DNA of 64,000 bases from Hevea brasiliensis (GCF_030052815.1 NC_079505.1:64043309-64107308); one strand, 5' to 3'. Counted from the first letter of the stretch, positions 47,161 through 59,052 are shown. Numbers and translations: made by a program. The notes: generated from the letters alone by a model not told the origin.

Positions 47161-47960
47161 TAACAAGTGAAATTAGTTTAGGAAGAGTTTATCGTGAAAA
47201 GTATTTTGACACACCATAAAATTATAAGCTAATTGGCGAGCCTACTTAATGTAAGGCAAGAGAACGTAAAAGTAAGTTACAGAAATAGAATTGCTCTAGA
47301 TGAAGGCAGAGATGTTACTGTAGTAATTGTTAATAGATATTGTAATCAGAAGAAGTTCGGATATCAGTGAATTCGAAAAGGATAAAAGATAGGAAAGTTT
47401 GATCTATTGAGTAAGCTGCAGATTTCAGTACTAACTTGAGATTATTGTGTAGAGCTACGTACTACCCGATAGTATATCTAGATGAGAATAGTTGCCAACG
47501 GCATCTGTTTAGTATAGTTATGCGGTGACAGAATTTAATTGTTAGAAATAAGTTTGAAAATCCTACTTAGGGATCTAAAACTCAAAAGTTAGAATATCGA
47601 AAGGTTATAGTTCACAAAAAGGAAGTAAGTTATAGAATATTGAGATAAAAAGAGTTACTAAGTAGAGATTTGAGCAGTTGATTCATATGTAACAAAGAAA
47701 TATTCGAATGTGAGGAAGACTACGGACTAGAATGGTCGAGGACCAATGCTCGATGAATGATTCTAACATGACCTCAAGGGTCATTCAAGAAGCAACGTGA
47801 ACCAAAATATTAGACAGCATAATAGTAAGAGGAGATTGGTGTTATCCAAGCAAATTAAACATTGTATTAGATTGTTAAAAGTCTTACGACCATATAGAAA
47901 GGAGAAAATAAATGTATGACTATTGTAAGATGGCTATTGGGTAAAATTTCGAGACGAAAT
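47161..47960 (+). other. Unidentified internal sequence of the nested Tekay element
   Basis: About 800 bp where pol should be. No RT, RNase H or integrase motif is visible in any frame. It is AT-rich with many stops. The last bases (AATTTCGAGACGAAATTTAT) match the usual pre-PPT end of Tekay elements. Confidence 0.6.
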
Positions 47961-47966
47961 TTATTT

Positions 47967-47977
47967 AAGGGGGGAAT
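47967..47977 (+). other. Polypurine tract of nested Tekay element
   Basis: AAGGGGGGAAT directly before the LTR start at 47978. Confidence 0.85.
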
Positions 47978-50900
47978 TGTAACACCCTAAGTTCGGTAGT
48001 GCTCATGCAGGTGACCGATGTTATCCTGGACAGCTAGGATGCTTAGAACTACACTTCAATATGAGTGAGGAGACATAAAATAATGAAATACAAGAAAAGA
48101 AAGTACAAGAAAAACAAAGGAAAAATCATAGCAAAGAAATGTAACCGAGTAAGTGAGCCGGGAAACCTAGCGATGGGTGACCGCACCGGGAAGTCACGGC
48201 GTGGACCGTTGGTAGCCTGGATCTGAGGAACCCTGGAAAACATTTTTAGGACATAAATAGAACCTTATTAAAGAGTAAATATCATTAGAAAGATCAAAGA
48301 AAAATTAAATAATTAGTACAAAGAAAAGTGAGAAATCGAAAAACAGACAAAACCCGGTAATACCGAAAAATCGGGAATGCCACCTGAATAGGGGCATTAT
48401 GGTCATTTGACATCCCGAAGTATCTTTTGACCTAAATGTCCATTAAAAATAAATAATATTACACTTAGAAAATAAAATGAAAAATTAAATTGGTGGTACC
48501 TAAAGTAAATAGTAGAAATTAAAGGTTAAATGTGGAATAAGTGGGAATTTAACTTATTATATGATTAAATGACTAAGTGGACCACTAAAGGGATTAATTA
48601 AATACATAGTGGGAAATGTGTACACTTAAAATGCAGCTGAATAAGTCATCTTCCTCATTTGCATTCAACTTGCCGAATTGAAGAGTGAAGGAACCCACCA
48701 TTGACGTTTTGCATGAGCTTCATCTTCTCCCTTCATTTCATCTCTAAATACTTAAGTAGCTTTATGAAAAATGGTCTACACATCACCAGGAAGATATTGA
48801 TACCAATTTTGAGAAGTTTGGTGAAGGTTTAGCAAGTTACAATTAAAGGTAAGTTTGCATTTTTGAGAATTTCTTTGTTAAAGTTTATGTTCATGTTATG
48901 GGTGTTGGTTTGGTGAAGGAAAATTTTGAGTTTGAAGGGTTATTGTTGTTTTCATTTTGGACAGCCATGAGTCACGTTTTTGATGAGATATTTGTGCATA
49001 TAATTGATGAGAAATGGTGTTGATCATGATGAATTAGTAACCTAGTGAATTATTTCATGTTTATATGGTGATTTATGCACTTGGATGGGAATTGGTAAAT
49101 TGGATGGCACTTTGATGTTGAAGAATGGTTTGCGGCAGCTTGGGGACACTTGAGTAATGGTATATATTGAAGGAAGTGTGGGCAGAATATTGACCTAGAA
49201 GGTTGATGAGATGTATGTAGATTGATATTGTAAAGTGTATGTAAAATTTGTAATGGTTAGGTGTGTTTGTAATGGTAATTAGAAATTGTAATTGTGAATG
49301 ATATTTGGTGTGTTGAGGGTAATGGTAATCTGCCCAAAATAATGTTAATGTAAAGTAGATAATGCTTTTGGTAATGTACCAAAACAGATTGGTAGGGTAT
49401 GGAAGTAAACTTTGCAAGTTAAATGTGTGTTTGAAGTGGGGTGTGAAAGGCATAGTGAGGGCAGTGTACAATTTAGCCTATAACCTTAAATGTGTAATCT
49501 CAATTGGTATGAGACCAATTTGAGGTGAAACTAGGCACAAAATGTGCCAACTTTCATTGAGAAACCATACCAAAATTCTGCTTGCAAGGTGACCTAAGAA
49601 AATGACCAATTCGGATTAGGTACAATTAGGACTGAAAAGTGACCAATTGGGCAGAAAGGAGTGTTTAGGCCATAACTCACTCAAACCAGGTCCAATTGAC
49701 CTGAAATTTTAACCATGAATAGTTAAGACCCATACCTACAAGTCTTATGAGACACCAAAGCCCAGAAATGACCATAAGCAAGTCAAACAACTTGCACAAG
49801 TTCGGGTCCAAAAGCGGCGAACTGCACTGACCAATTTGACCTAAAATTGACCTAAAATGGTACCATTTGACCAGCAAGAGTGTAATGACCATAACTCGGT
49901 CTACTTAACTCGGATTGATCTAAAATTTTGCACCGCTGTCCATAAGACCTAGATCTACAAGTTTGTAGTTTCGACCGAGACCCGAAAACAGAGGAACTAG
50001 ATCGTCGGTTATGTCAAACGGTGTCGGAATCCACAATTTGCATTAAAATGCACTAAGCAAGGAAATGACTTTGGTAAAACATACCAAACCTAAAACCCTA
50101 TCGAATGTGACATATTAACGACACTAAAACCTAATTTACCTAAAACGCATAGCGAGGGTCGGTATATTAGGTGATTAAGTGAAAAATTGAGTTGATGCAT
50201 TATTTACCAAACATTATCGTTAGAGATAATTTAATTTAGTAATCTTGAAACACTTCAAATTGTGTTTCTCGATTACTAAAGACTCAGAAAAGAGAAGGAA
50301 ACACCGAGTCGGACAGGAGACAGTCATCAGAGGATTGTGCACAACGAATATTTCTTTTGAATTTTTCAATTGAAATAAATATGGACTATTTATACATTAT
50401 TGTTTTAAATTGTGGAAATGTCTTTGAATGGGTATTTATTGCTTGAAAAGCATTGTAAATGATTTGAAACTGTGAGAAATTGTTTGAATGATATTGATGT
50501 ATACTTATTGCTTAAAAGCATTTTAAATGGTTTGAAATTGTGGAAAATTAGTTTAGTGTGATTTGTAAATAGAAGTTAATTATGAATTGTGTTTACATTT
50601 TGTGAATGAAATTATGACTTTGGAAATTTATTGGATTCTCACGAATCATTTGAATAAAATGTTTGGAATTGATTTTGTGTTCACACTTAGCATGACAGTA
50701 TCGTATCATTCCTTCTCCAATTAGGGGGTTGTGATCGTTTATTTCCTTCTCCATTTATGGAGTCGTGATCGTTTATTTTTCCCTCTCTGATTTACCAGTT
50801 GAGGTGATCGGATGAGTACTCATTATATAGCTAGCTCCCCTTCCTCATTGATTTCGATTAGTGAGGTTGTGATTGCTTTGTCGTGGTGTACAACACAGCA

Positions 50901-51847
50901 TTGATCGGAAATTTGTGTCATGGCTTAAGTTGTGAATGAATTGGCAACATCTGTATTCTTAAATTATTCGACTAAATTGCATTATTATGTATTGTGAGAT
51001 TGTGAAATTGATTTAAACTCTCATTGACATATCTTGTCTTTTGAATTCAAACATGATCGACTTATGAAAAATTATTGTGATATTGACAAATGGAGTTTAA
51101 ATTCTTGTTGACATTTATTGTCTTGAATTTAACTATGATTTTAAGTATCCACTATTTACATGACTTATGAATTGTGATTTAAATTGTATTTGGTTAATGT
51201 TGTGCACCATCGAGACATTGTCTCAAATGATAGCTTTTTAATTGTCGCAGTAGAGAGACAGCATGTAGCAGACTAGGTCGCATATATACCTCCAAATGAG
51301 AGATTTTTCGGTATAATGAGTATACCAATATTTTGCATTTTGTAATCAGAATGTATGACATTGTATGTGCATTTTGTTTTTGATTTTGAGATTGTAAATT
51401 CAAATTGTACCTTGAAGTTGTAAAATAATTACGAAATTTGTTTTGACTTGTAAAAGTCGTATTATATTTCCTTATCTCAGACTTTGAAAAATTTCTATGG
51501 AATTGAGTTGATAAATTGTTGTGTTGAGAAATGTATTGGAGTTGAGATTTGGAAAATTATTGAAGTACTTTTTACAGGTTTTCTGAAGAACTGTTTTATC
51601 CAAAATACAGATGGCACTCTGCCAAAATTTTTACAGAAATTCCAAATTAACCAATTGAGTTAGTTATTTCACTCAGTTCACCAAAGTCTTTAACACCTGT
51701 AAATAGTGCTCACCACTGTAAAAGAAGTAAGAAAAGTTTTTAAAATCCCTTGTAGTGTATTTAATGGGTTATCAGTAGACGGAGTTGGTAATTCATTAGG
51801 TATACTATGGGATCATGTTATGCCTTACTGAGGGGTAGGGTGTGACA
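47978..51847 (+). repeat. 3' LTR of nested Tekay element (3870 bp)
   Basis: TGTAACACCC to GGTGTGACA, the pair of 41666-45546. Differences cluster at CAG/CTG/CCGG positions. Confidence 0.95.
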
Positions 51848-51852
51848 CTTTG
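51848..51852. repeat. Target site duplication CTTTG (right) of nested Tekay element
   Basis: Identical to 41661-41665. The remainder of the host intron follows. Confidence 0.95.
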
Positions 51853-52011
51853 TCCATGGTGTCAAGTGTAATTCTATATATGGACCTCTTTTTATGATTA
51901 AGCAATTAACAAATTAATAGTGCACTTTCCCAAACTCTGTGTAAATATTTTCTTTTAAAAAGTTCATTGTAAAAATCCAATCTTTAATATAATCCATTTT
52001 CACTTCTCTAG

Positions 52012-53040
52012 GACCATTGACCAACCCAACCATAATAATCCAATCAACTCTAAAATCCCTTATGTTAACTTTGAGAGTCCCATAATTGCCATCGATACAA
52101 GTGATCCTGAAGAAGAGCCTGTGAAAGAATCGGGAGAAGCAGATGAACCCACTCTAGTACCCTGTGGAGATGAAATGAATACCTTGAATTTGGGGACAGA
52201 GGAAAATAAAAGGGAACTCAAAATCATGAATAATGAAGAATTAAAAGACATGGTCCAATTGCTAAAGGAATTCATCGACGTATTCGCTTGGGGCTATGAT
52301 GACATGCTAGGACTAGATCCTTAGATGATAATGCACAAGATTCCTTTGATCCCTAGAAAAATCCCAGTTAAACAAAAATTGAGAAGGATGAACCCTGACA
52401 CGCTGCTCAAGGTCAGGGATGAAGTTAAAAAGCAATACGATGCGGGATTCCTAGAAGTGGTAAAATACCCAGAATGGGTAGCTAATGTTGTCCCTGTAAT
52501 GAAGAAAGATGGCAGAGTGAGAGTATGCGTTGACTACAGGGATCTCAATAAGGCAAGTCTGAAAGATGATTTCCCTCTCCCGCATATAGATGTACTGGTA
52601 GATAATGCTGCAGGATTGGGGAGATGCTCATGCATTGACAGAGCCTCAAGTTATAACCAGATTTTGATGGATAATGACGACAAAGAAAAGACTACCTTTA
52701 TCACCCAGTGGGGAGTCTTTTGCTATCGGGTGATGCCCTTTGGGCTAAAGAATGCAGGGGCTACTTACCAACATGCCATGGTCACATTATTTCATGACCT
52801 GATGCATAAAGAAGTGGAAGTTTATGTAGATGACATGATCATTAAATCCAGGGGGACTGAAAGCCATGTACTGGTATTAAGAAAAGTGTTCAAAAGGCTC
52901 AAAAAGTATCAGCTGAATCTGAATCCGGCTAAATGTGTGTTTGGGGCAAGATCAGGAAAGCTGTTGGCATTTATAGTAAGTGAGAAGGGAATAAAGGTGG
53001 ATCCAAAAAAAATTCGAGCCATCTAAGAGATGCCTTCCCC
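52012..53040 (+). pseudogene. Ogre-type reverse transcriptase
   Basis: The exon starts in frame at 52012, passes an acidic linker (ELKDMVQLLKEFIDVFAWGYDD) and hits a TAG at 52322. The RT then reads VRVCVDYRDLNKASLKDDFP (about 52518), CIDRASSYNQIL (first catalytic Asp), CYRVMPFGLKNAGATYQ (about 52722) and VEVYVDDMIIKS (about 52816, the YVDD site). It ends with SEKGIKVDPKKI and TAA at 53024, where Gln is expected. All three catalytic Asp are present. Confidence 0.9.
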
Positions 53041-53640
53041 AAAAACGGAAAGAGATGTGCATAGTTTCTTGGAAAATTAAACTATATTTCAAGATTCATC
53101 TCTAATCTCACTGCCAAGGCTGAACCCATTTTCAAGCTACTTAAGAAGAATAATACCGCCAAGTGGGACCAAGCTTGTCAAGAGGCTTTCGAAAGGATTA
53201 AGTAGTACTTGTCAAATCCGCCAGTATTGGTTCCTCCAGTGATGGGTAGGCCATTAATTCTGTATATGGCAGTTCAGCAGAGCTCGATGGGTTGCGTTCT
53301 AGGACAGCATGATGACACTGGGAGGAAAGAAAGGGCCATTTACTATTTGAGCAAGAAATTCAATGACTACGAGTCAAGATACTCTTTCTTGGAAAAAACT
53401 TGTTGTGCGTTGGCTTTGATAGCGAATCGACTCAAACATTACATGTTGAATCATAAAACATGGTTCATCTCCAGGATAGATCCAATCAAGGATGTATTTG
53501 AAAGCCCTTTCTTACCTGGGAGATTAACAAAATGGCAGGTCATACTTTCTCAGTAAGACATAGTATATATAACAAGAAAAGCAGTAAAAGGGAGTGTGAT
53601 AGCTGACCTCCTGGCTGAGAACCCAATCAATGATTATGAA
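53041..53640 (+). pseudogene. Ogre-type first RNase H domain (frameshifted)
   Basis: A shift near 53070 moves coding to frame 1. YMAVQQSSMGCVLGQHDD (about 53260), ERAIYYLSKKFNDYESRYS (about 53330), EKTCCALALI and WFISRIDPIKDVFE follow, with a stop at about 53554. The first motif lacks the usual Asp. In Tat elements this domain is degenerate and a second RNase H takes over, which fits here. Confidence 0.8.
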
Positions 53641-53659
53641 GCCCTAGATTTTGAATTCT

Positions 53660-54194
53660 TAAACGAATATATTAACGTAGTGAGCGATGGTGCTGAGGGT
53701 CCAAATGATGTATGGGAAATGTATTTTGATGGACAGTCAATTTAGCCAGTAATGGGATTGGAGCAGTGCTTGTTGCCCCAGATGGGAGACATTTCCCAAT
53801 GGCTGTTAAGCTGAGGTTCGGCTGCATGAACAACATAGCAGAGTATGAAGCCTGCGTAAGTGTCTTACAGGCGGCCATTGAAATGAAGATAAAGAAATTA
53901 GAGGTGTATGGGGATTCAACTTTGATCATTTACCAAGTCAAAGGGGAATGGCAAACTAAAGACCCGAAATTGATCCCGTATCAAAAATATCTCCTTGAAC
54001 TAATCAAGGAATTTGAAGAGATTTCTTTCACTCACCTGAGCCGGGATAAGAACCAATTTGCTGAAGCCTTAGCTACTATGGTAATGATGACTCAGATGGA
54101 AGAGAGGCAAATAACGCAGTTATTACAAATCAAAGTAAGAAGTGAGCCGGCATACTGCTTTATGATCGAAGAAGAAACAGATGGCAAACCCTAG
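53660..54194 (+). pseudogene. Second, archaeal-type RNase H (aRNH)
   Basis: WEMYFDGQS (about 53713, first Asp) ends at a TAG, and the frame changes to 3. GRHFPMAVKLRFG, NNIAEYEAC (Glu, about 53833), VYGDSTLIIYQVKGEWQT (Asp, about 53905) and KNQFAEALAT (about 54048) follow. The last motif usually reads NQFADAL, so the fourth acidic residue is Glu in place of Asp. This extra domain is characteristic of the Tat lineage. Confidence 0.85.
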
Positions 54195-55431
54195 TATCAT
54201 GATGTCCAAGTTTACATCAAGAATAAGGAATATCCTCCTGGGGCAAGTAAAAACGAAAGGAGAATGATCAGAAGATTAGCAATGGGATACTTCCCCAGTG
54301 GAGAAATAGGGAAGCTCCAACGGTGAGTTGTTGAGGTGTGTAAATGCCAAGAAAGCAAGAAGAATTCTATTTGAAACTCATAAGGGGAACTGCGCTACTC
54401 ATAGCAATGGGTATATGATGGCAAAGCAGATCTTAAGGTGGGGTTACTTCTGGACCACTTTGGAAAAGAATTGCATTGAGTATTTTCGGAGATGTCACAA
54501 ATGCCAAATTTATGCCAATCAGATAAATGTCCCGCCTTATCGACTTTATAATCTCGTCTCACCATGGCCTTTTGCAACGTGGGGTATCGATGTAATCAGT
54601 CCGATCAACCCAAAAGCATCCAATGGGCACAGATTCATTTTAGTAGCCATCGACTGCTTCACTAAATGGGTTGAAGCAACTTCATATGCTCACATCACTC
54701 AGAGCACCTTTTTGAAAATTTTCAAGAATAATATTATCTGCCGGTATGGTCTTCCTGGGGAGTTTATCACTAATAATGCCAAAAATCTGAATGGTTTGAA
54801 GATTCAAAAGTTGTGTGATCAATATAAGATTCAGCATCTCAATTCATTACCATATCGACCCCAGATGAATGGAGCTGTAGGAGCTACCAATAAAAATCTC
54901 AAGCGGATAATTGGAAAAATGACAGTCACTTATAAAGATTGGCATGATATGCTTCCCTTTGCACTTCATGCCTATCAAACTGCAGCACGAACGTCAACTG
55001 GGGCAACTCCATATTCACTGGTCTACAGGATGGAAGCTGTTCTGCCAATTAAGGTAGAAATTCCTTCTTTAAGGATTCTAAAAGAGGCAGAACTAGATGA
55101 GACAGAATGGGTTTAATCAAGGTTAGATCAGCTGAATTTGATAAATGAGAAAATACTAACAACAGTATGCCACGGTCAGTTGTACCAAAGAAGGATGGCC
55201 TGAGCATTCGATAAGAACGTACACTCACGAGAATTTCAATTAGGAGATCTAGTTCTAAAAAAGATCCTCCCAAATCAAAGTGATTCCCGAGGTAAATGGT
55301 CACCAACTTATGAAGGGCCTTATGTGGTTAAAAAAGCATTTTCTGGTGGTGCACTCATCTTAACTCACATGGATGGGGAAGAATTACCGAGGCCAGTGAA
55401 TACAGATGCTGTAAAAAGATATTACGCGTAA
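54195..55431 (+). pseudogene. Ogre-type integrase (two catalytic residues lost)
   Basis: Zinc-binding part: ETHKGNCATHSNG and CHKCQIYANQ (about 54375-54520). Core: FATWGIDVISPI holds the first Asp. The second motif reads FITNNAKNLNG (about 54765) where DNAKN is usual. The third reads PQMNGAVGATNKNLKRI (about 54862) with Gly where the catalytic Glu stands. TAA at 55114 and TGA near 55201 interrupt it. The C-terminus continues through EFQLGDLVLKKILPNQSD, KWSPTYEGPYVVKKAFSGGA and VKRYYA, ending at TAA 55429-55431. Confidence 0.9.
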
Positions 55432-56260
55432 AAAAAAAAGTAGGAATGAAAACCCGAAAGGCCGCTCCTAGCAAAATGAGGGAAAGAAGGCGAAAACCTG
55501 AAAGGGCACTTTCTACAAAATGAGCGAAGGGTGAAAATCCGAAAGAAAACCTTGGAAAAGAGAGTGAAAAAAAAAAGGAGCTAGGAGTGAAAACCCGAAA
55601 GGGCACTTCTAGTAAAAGACGACGAAGAAACAAGGAGGATTCCAAGATCAAGGGACAGTAAAATACACAGCACGCTTTTCAAAAGATCACTTGAAACGAT
55701 GGCAATTGAGGGACTTCAAAATTAACTGAGGACGTTTGTGAGATTTATTTCTGTACTCTTAGCCACAAAATTGTACCTTTATTCTTTTGATGATTATCTT
55801 CTTACGCCATGAATAAATTTGTGCATATCTCGTCTACTTTGGTTTATGCGCTATTAATTTGTTGAAAGCTTTCTTATAAGATAAAAATCTAAACACAGGT
55901 AACTTCATATACTTTACTTTGAGATTTACAGGAGGGTAAAGAATCATCAAGCAACTGGTGCATCTAAGAGGCGAAAAGCTACAAGGGTGCTTCCTGCAAA
56001 GCCGGCAAAGAGTCCAAAAAAAAAAAAAAAGGTAGGAATGAAAACCTAAAAGGGCGTTCCTAGCAAAATGAGGGAAAGAAGGCAAAAACCTGAAAGGGCG
56101 CTTTCTGAAAAATGAGCGAAGGGTGAAAATCCGAAAGGACGCCCCGAAAAAGAGAGTAAAAAAAAAAAACTAGGAGTGAAAACCCAAAAGGGCACTTCTA
56201 GTCAGAAATGGTAAAAAGTAAAAGCCAAAAGGGTGCTGGAGAAAATCATGGGCCAAGCCT
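55432..56260 (+). repeat. 3' UTR modules rich in GAAAACCCGAAAGGG with A-runs
   Basis: A block at 55436-55620 (TAGGAATGAAAACCCGAAAG, CTCCTAGCAAAATGAGGGAA and so on) recurs at 56032-56225. Submodules end in A-runs of about 10-15 at 55431, 55568, 56018 and 56158. Bases 55620-55980 between them have no gene. Confidence 0.85.
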
Positions 56261-56298
56261 CGTAACTCGTTCTGGCCCTTTTCCATCAATCGTTTATC

Positions 56299-56357
56299 CT
56301 CGGGATCTTGTTAAGTAAACTTTGTTTGGAATAACACCCTACATCAGATCTGCTTTG
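56299..56357 (+). repeat. Right arm of the internal inverted repeat
   Basis: Reverse complement of 37974-38035: a 25-base block at 56299-56323 (24/25) and 11 bases at 56347-56357 (11/11). Confidence 0.85.
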
Positions 56358-56404
56358 CAGGCATTTGAGGTATATACACAAAACTTATCTATGATAGTTA
56401 GCTA

Positions 56405-58110
56405 AGTTAGCTCCAAGTTGATTTTAATTTCCTATTATCAACCTCTGGATTCAAGATCCAAGTTGACTTTAATTTTCAGCACTTTAATTTCTTATTATCA
56501 ACATTTGGATTCAAGATTCAAGTTGATTTTAATTTTCAGCATTTATTTCTTATTGTCAACCTCTGGGTTCAAGATCCAAGTTGATTTTAATTTTCAGTAT
56601 TAATTTCTCATTATCAACCTCTGGGTTCAAGATCCAAGTTGATTTTAATTTTCAGCACCTTAATTTCTTGTTATTAACCTCTGAGTTCAAGATCCAAGTT
56701 GATATTATTTTTCTGTTATCAACCTCTGGATTCAAGATCCAAGTTGACTTTAATTTTCAGCACTTTAATTTTCTGTTATCAACCTCTGGGTTTCAAGATC
56801 CAAGTTAATTTGAATTTTCAGCATTTATTTCTTGTTATCAATCTTTGCGTTCAAGATCCAAGTTGATTTTAATTTTTAGCATTAATTTCTCGTTATCAAC
56901 CTCTGGATTTAAGATCCAAGTTTATTTTAATTTTCAGCACTTTAATTTCTTGTTATAAACCTTTGGGTTCAATATCTAAGTTGATTTTAATTTCCTGTTA
57001 TCAACCGTTGGGTTCAAGATCCAAGTTGATTTTAATTTTTAACATTTATTTCTTGTTATCAACCTTTGGGTTCAAGATCCAAGTTGATTTTAATTTTCAA
57101 TATTAATTTTTCGTTATCAACCTCTGGGTTCAAGATCCAAGTTGATTTTAATTTTCAGCACTTTAATTTCTTGTTATCAACCTCTGGGTTCAAAATCCAA
57201 GTTGATTTTAATTTCCTGTTATCAACCTCTGGATTCAAGATCCAAGTTGACTTTAATTTTCAGCACTTTAATTTTTTGTTATCAACCTCTGAGTTTAAGA
57301 TCCAAGTTGATTTTAATTTTCAGCATTTATTTCTTGTTATCAACCTTTGGGTTCAAGATTCAAGTTGATTTTAATTTTTAGCATTAATTTCTCGTTATCA
57401 ACCTCTGGGTTCAAGATCCAAGTTGATTTTAATTTTTAGCACTTTAATTTCTTGTTATAAACCTCTGGGTTCAAGATCCAAGTTAATTTTAATTTCCTAT
57501 TATCAACCTCTGGGTTCAAGATCCAAGTTGATTTTAATTTTTAGCATTTATTTCTTGTTATCAACCTCTGGGTTCAAGATCCAAGTTGATTTTAATTTTC
57601 AACATTAATTTCTCGTTATCAACCTCTGGGTTCAAGATCCAAGTTGATTTTAATTTTCAGCACTTTAATTTCTTGTTATCAACCTCTGGGTTCAAGATTC
57701 AAGTTGATTTTAATTTTTAGCATTTATTTCTTGTTATCAACCTTTGGGTTCAAGATCCAAGTTGATTTTAATTTTCAGCATTTATTTCTTGTTATCAACC
57801 TCTGGGTTCAAGATCCAAGTTGATTTTAATTTTCAGCATTTATTTCTCGTTATCAACCTCTGGGTTTAAGATCCAAGTTGGTTTTAATTTTCAGCATTAA
57901 TTTCTCGTTATCAACCTCTGAGTTCAAGATCCAAGTTGATTTTAATTTTCAGTACTTTAATTTCTCGTTATCAGCCTCTGGATTCAAGATCCAAGTTGAT
58001 TTTAATTTTCTATTATCGACCTCTGGATTCAAAATCCAAATTGATTTTAATTTTTAGTATTAATTTCTCTGTTATCAACCTCTGAATCCAAGACTCAAAT
58101 TGATTTGAAT
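56405..58110 (+). repeat. Tandem array, about 30 copies of a 47-60 bp unit, in the 3' UTR
   Basis: Each unit contains TTATCAACCTCTGGGTTCAA, GATCCAAGTTGATTTTAATT and TTCAGCA(C)TTAATTTC. Two length classes alternate: about 58 bp with the TTCAGCA tail and about 47 bp without. AACCTCTGGGTT and ATCCAAGTTGAT contain short inverted pairs. Open frames here (for example 56418-56603, 57066-57368) arise from the repeat and encode repetitive hydrophobic strings; they are not genes. Confidence 0.95.
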
Positions 58111-58228
58111 TCCTAACGCTATAATTTGCAGTTATTTATTTCAAAATTTCATCTGCCCAAAATATGGTTTTAAATCTTTACATAAATCCTATGCAAGAGA
58201 ATTTCATTCTCTTTAATAGAAATTATGT

Positions 58229-58240
58229 AAAGAGGGGCAG
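58229..58240 (+). other. Polypurine tract of the Ogre-type element
   Basis: AAAGAGGGGCAG, one base before the 3' LTR start TGTAGACACC. Confidence 0.9.
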
Positions 58241-58903
58241 CTGTAGACACCATATTTTGGTCGATCCTCAAATGCAATGTTCTTTTAAAATTGAAATTTC
58301 ATTACGTTATCCGATCTCAACCGATGACCCGATCATAGGTCGCTTTTCCGAACTCAGCAATGGCTTGTCTTTGGAATAACTTGATCTCACGTTCAAGTTA
58401 GATTGCCTCCCGATCTCTTTGCCTTTATCCGATGTGTTCGGATCGATACTGGATCTCCGGACCATTCAATCTTACATGCTATTTTTTTCTGATCTCTCTA
58501 TGTTCAAATACCTCAAAATTCCAAATCTGCATATAGTGTTGTGATCTGGTATCTTGCTCGAATTGTCCAAACATTCCTCAAACAAAGCTAAGGTTTTATC
58601 CGATCTTTAAATAATGATTCTGACCTTAATAAGCTCAAGTTATTTTCAAGTCTTTACAATTCTACCAAAGCAATCTTCAAATGTTTTAAGGTTTCAGTCG
58701 ATATTCGATCACAACACTGTCCGATCTCATGTTCACGTGTAATGGTTTTCCGATCTCTTGAGGTGGCTTGATGTTTTATGATTAATAACCAATCTCAGGT
58801 TTAATGTTTAACTGTATTCAATTGATTAAGTACTCAGGCAATTTGGTTTGGATGTTATCCGATCTCATCAAGAAAACTGGGCATGAAAAGAATTAGATTC
58901 ATT

Positions 58904-58979
58904 TCAAAATATAAAAATATACAAGTCATTCGGCAGGAGGGTCTCCCCTAACCTGCTCTCCAGATACATTTTTAGTTCC

Positions 58980-59052
<73 letters not shown>

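Larger units (their letters stand above)
41666..51847 (+). mobile_element. Nested pol-less Tekay derivative with paired LTRs
   Basis: Two LTRs of about 3.88 kb flank only 2.43 kb of internal sequence with PBS, gag, protease and PPT. RT, RNase H and integrase are absent. A perfect CTTTG duplication shows insertion as a unit, so it was probably mobilised by another Tekay copy. High LTR similarity makes it clearly younger than the host Ogre-type element. Confidence 0.95.
41632..52011 (+). other. Ogre-type protease-RT intron, interrupted by a nested element
   Basis: Donor GA/GTAAAGTATTTG at 41632; acceptor TTTTCACTTCTCTAG ending at 52011. Without the nested element and one TSD the intron is 193 bp. 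The exon ends in two bases of a codon (GA), and G at 52012 completes it. The next frame (ETIDQPNHNNPINS…) is open into RT in the same frame 2. An in-frame TAA starts one base into the intron, so only spliced RNA would give gag-pol. Splicing of a homologous intron is established for Ogre. Confidence 0.8.

Noticed and set aside
56418..57608. Several overlapping open frames with repeated motifs
   Set aside because: Produced by the tandem array, whose units happen to lack stops in some frames. There is no start context or non-repetitive part.
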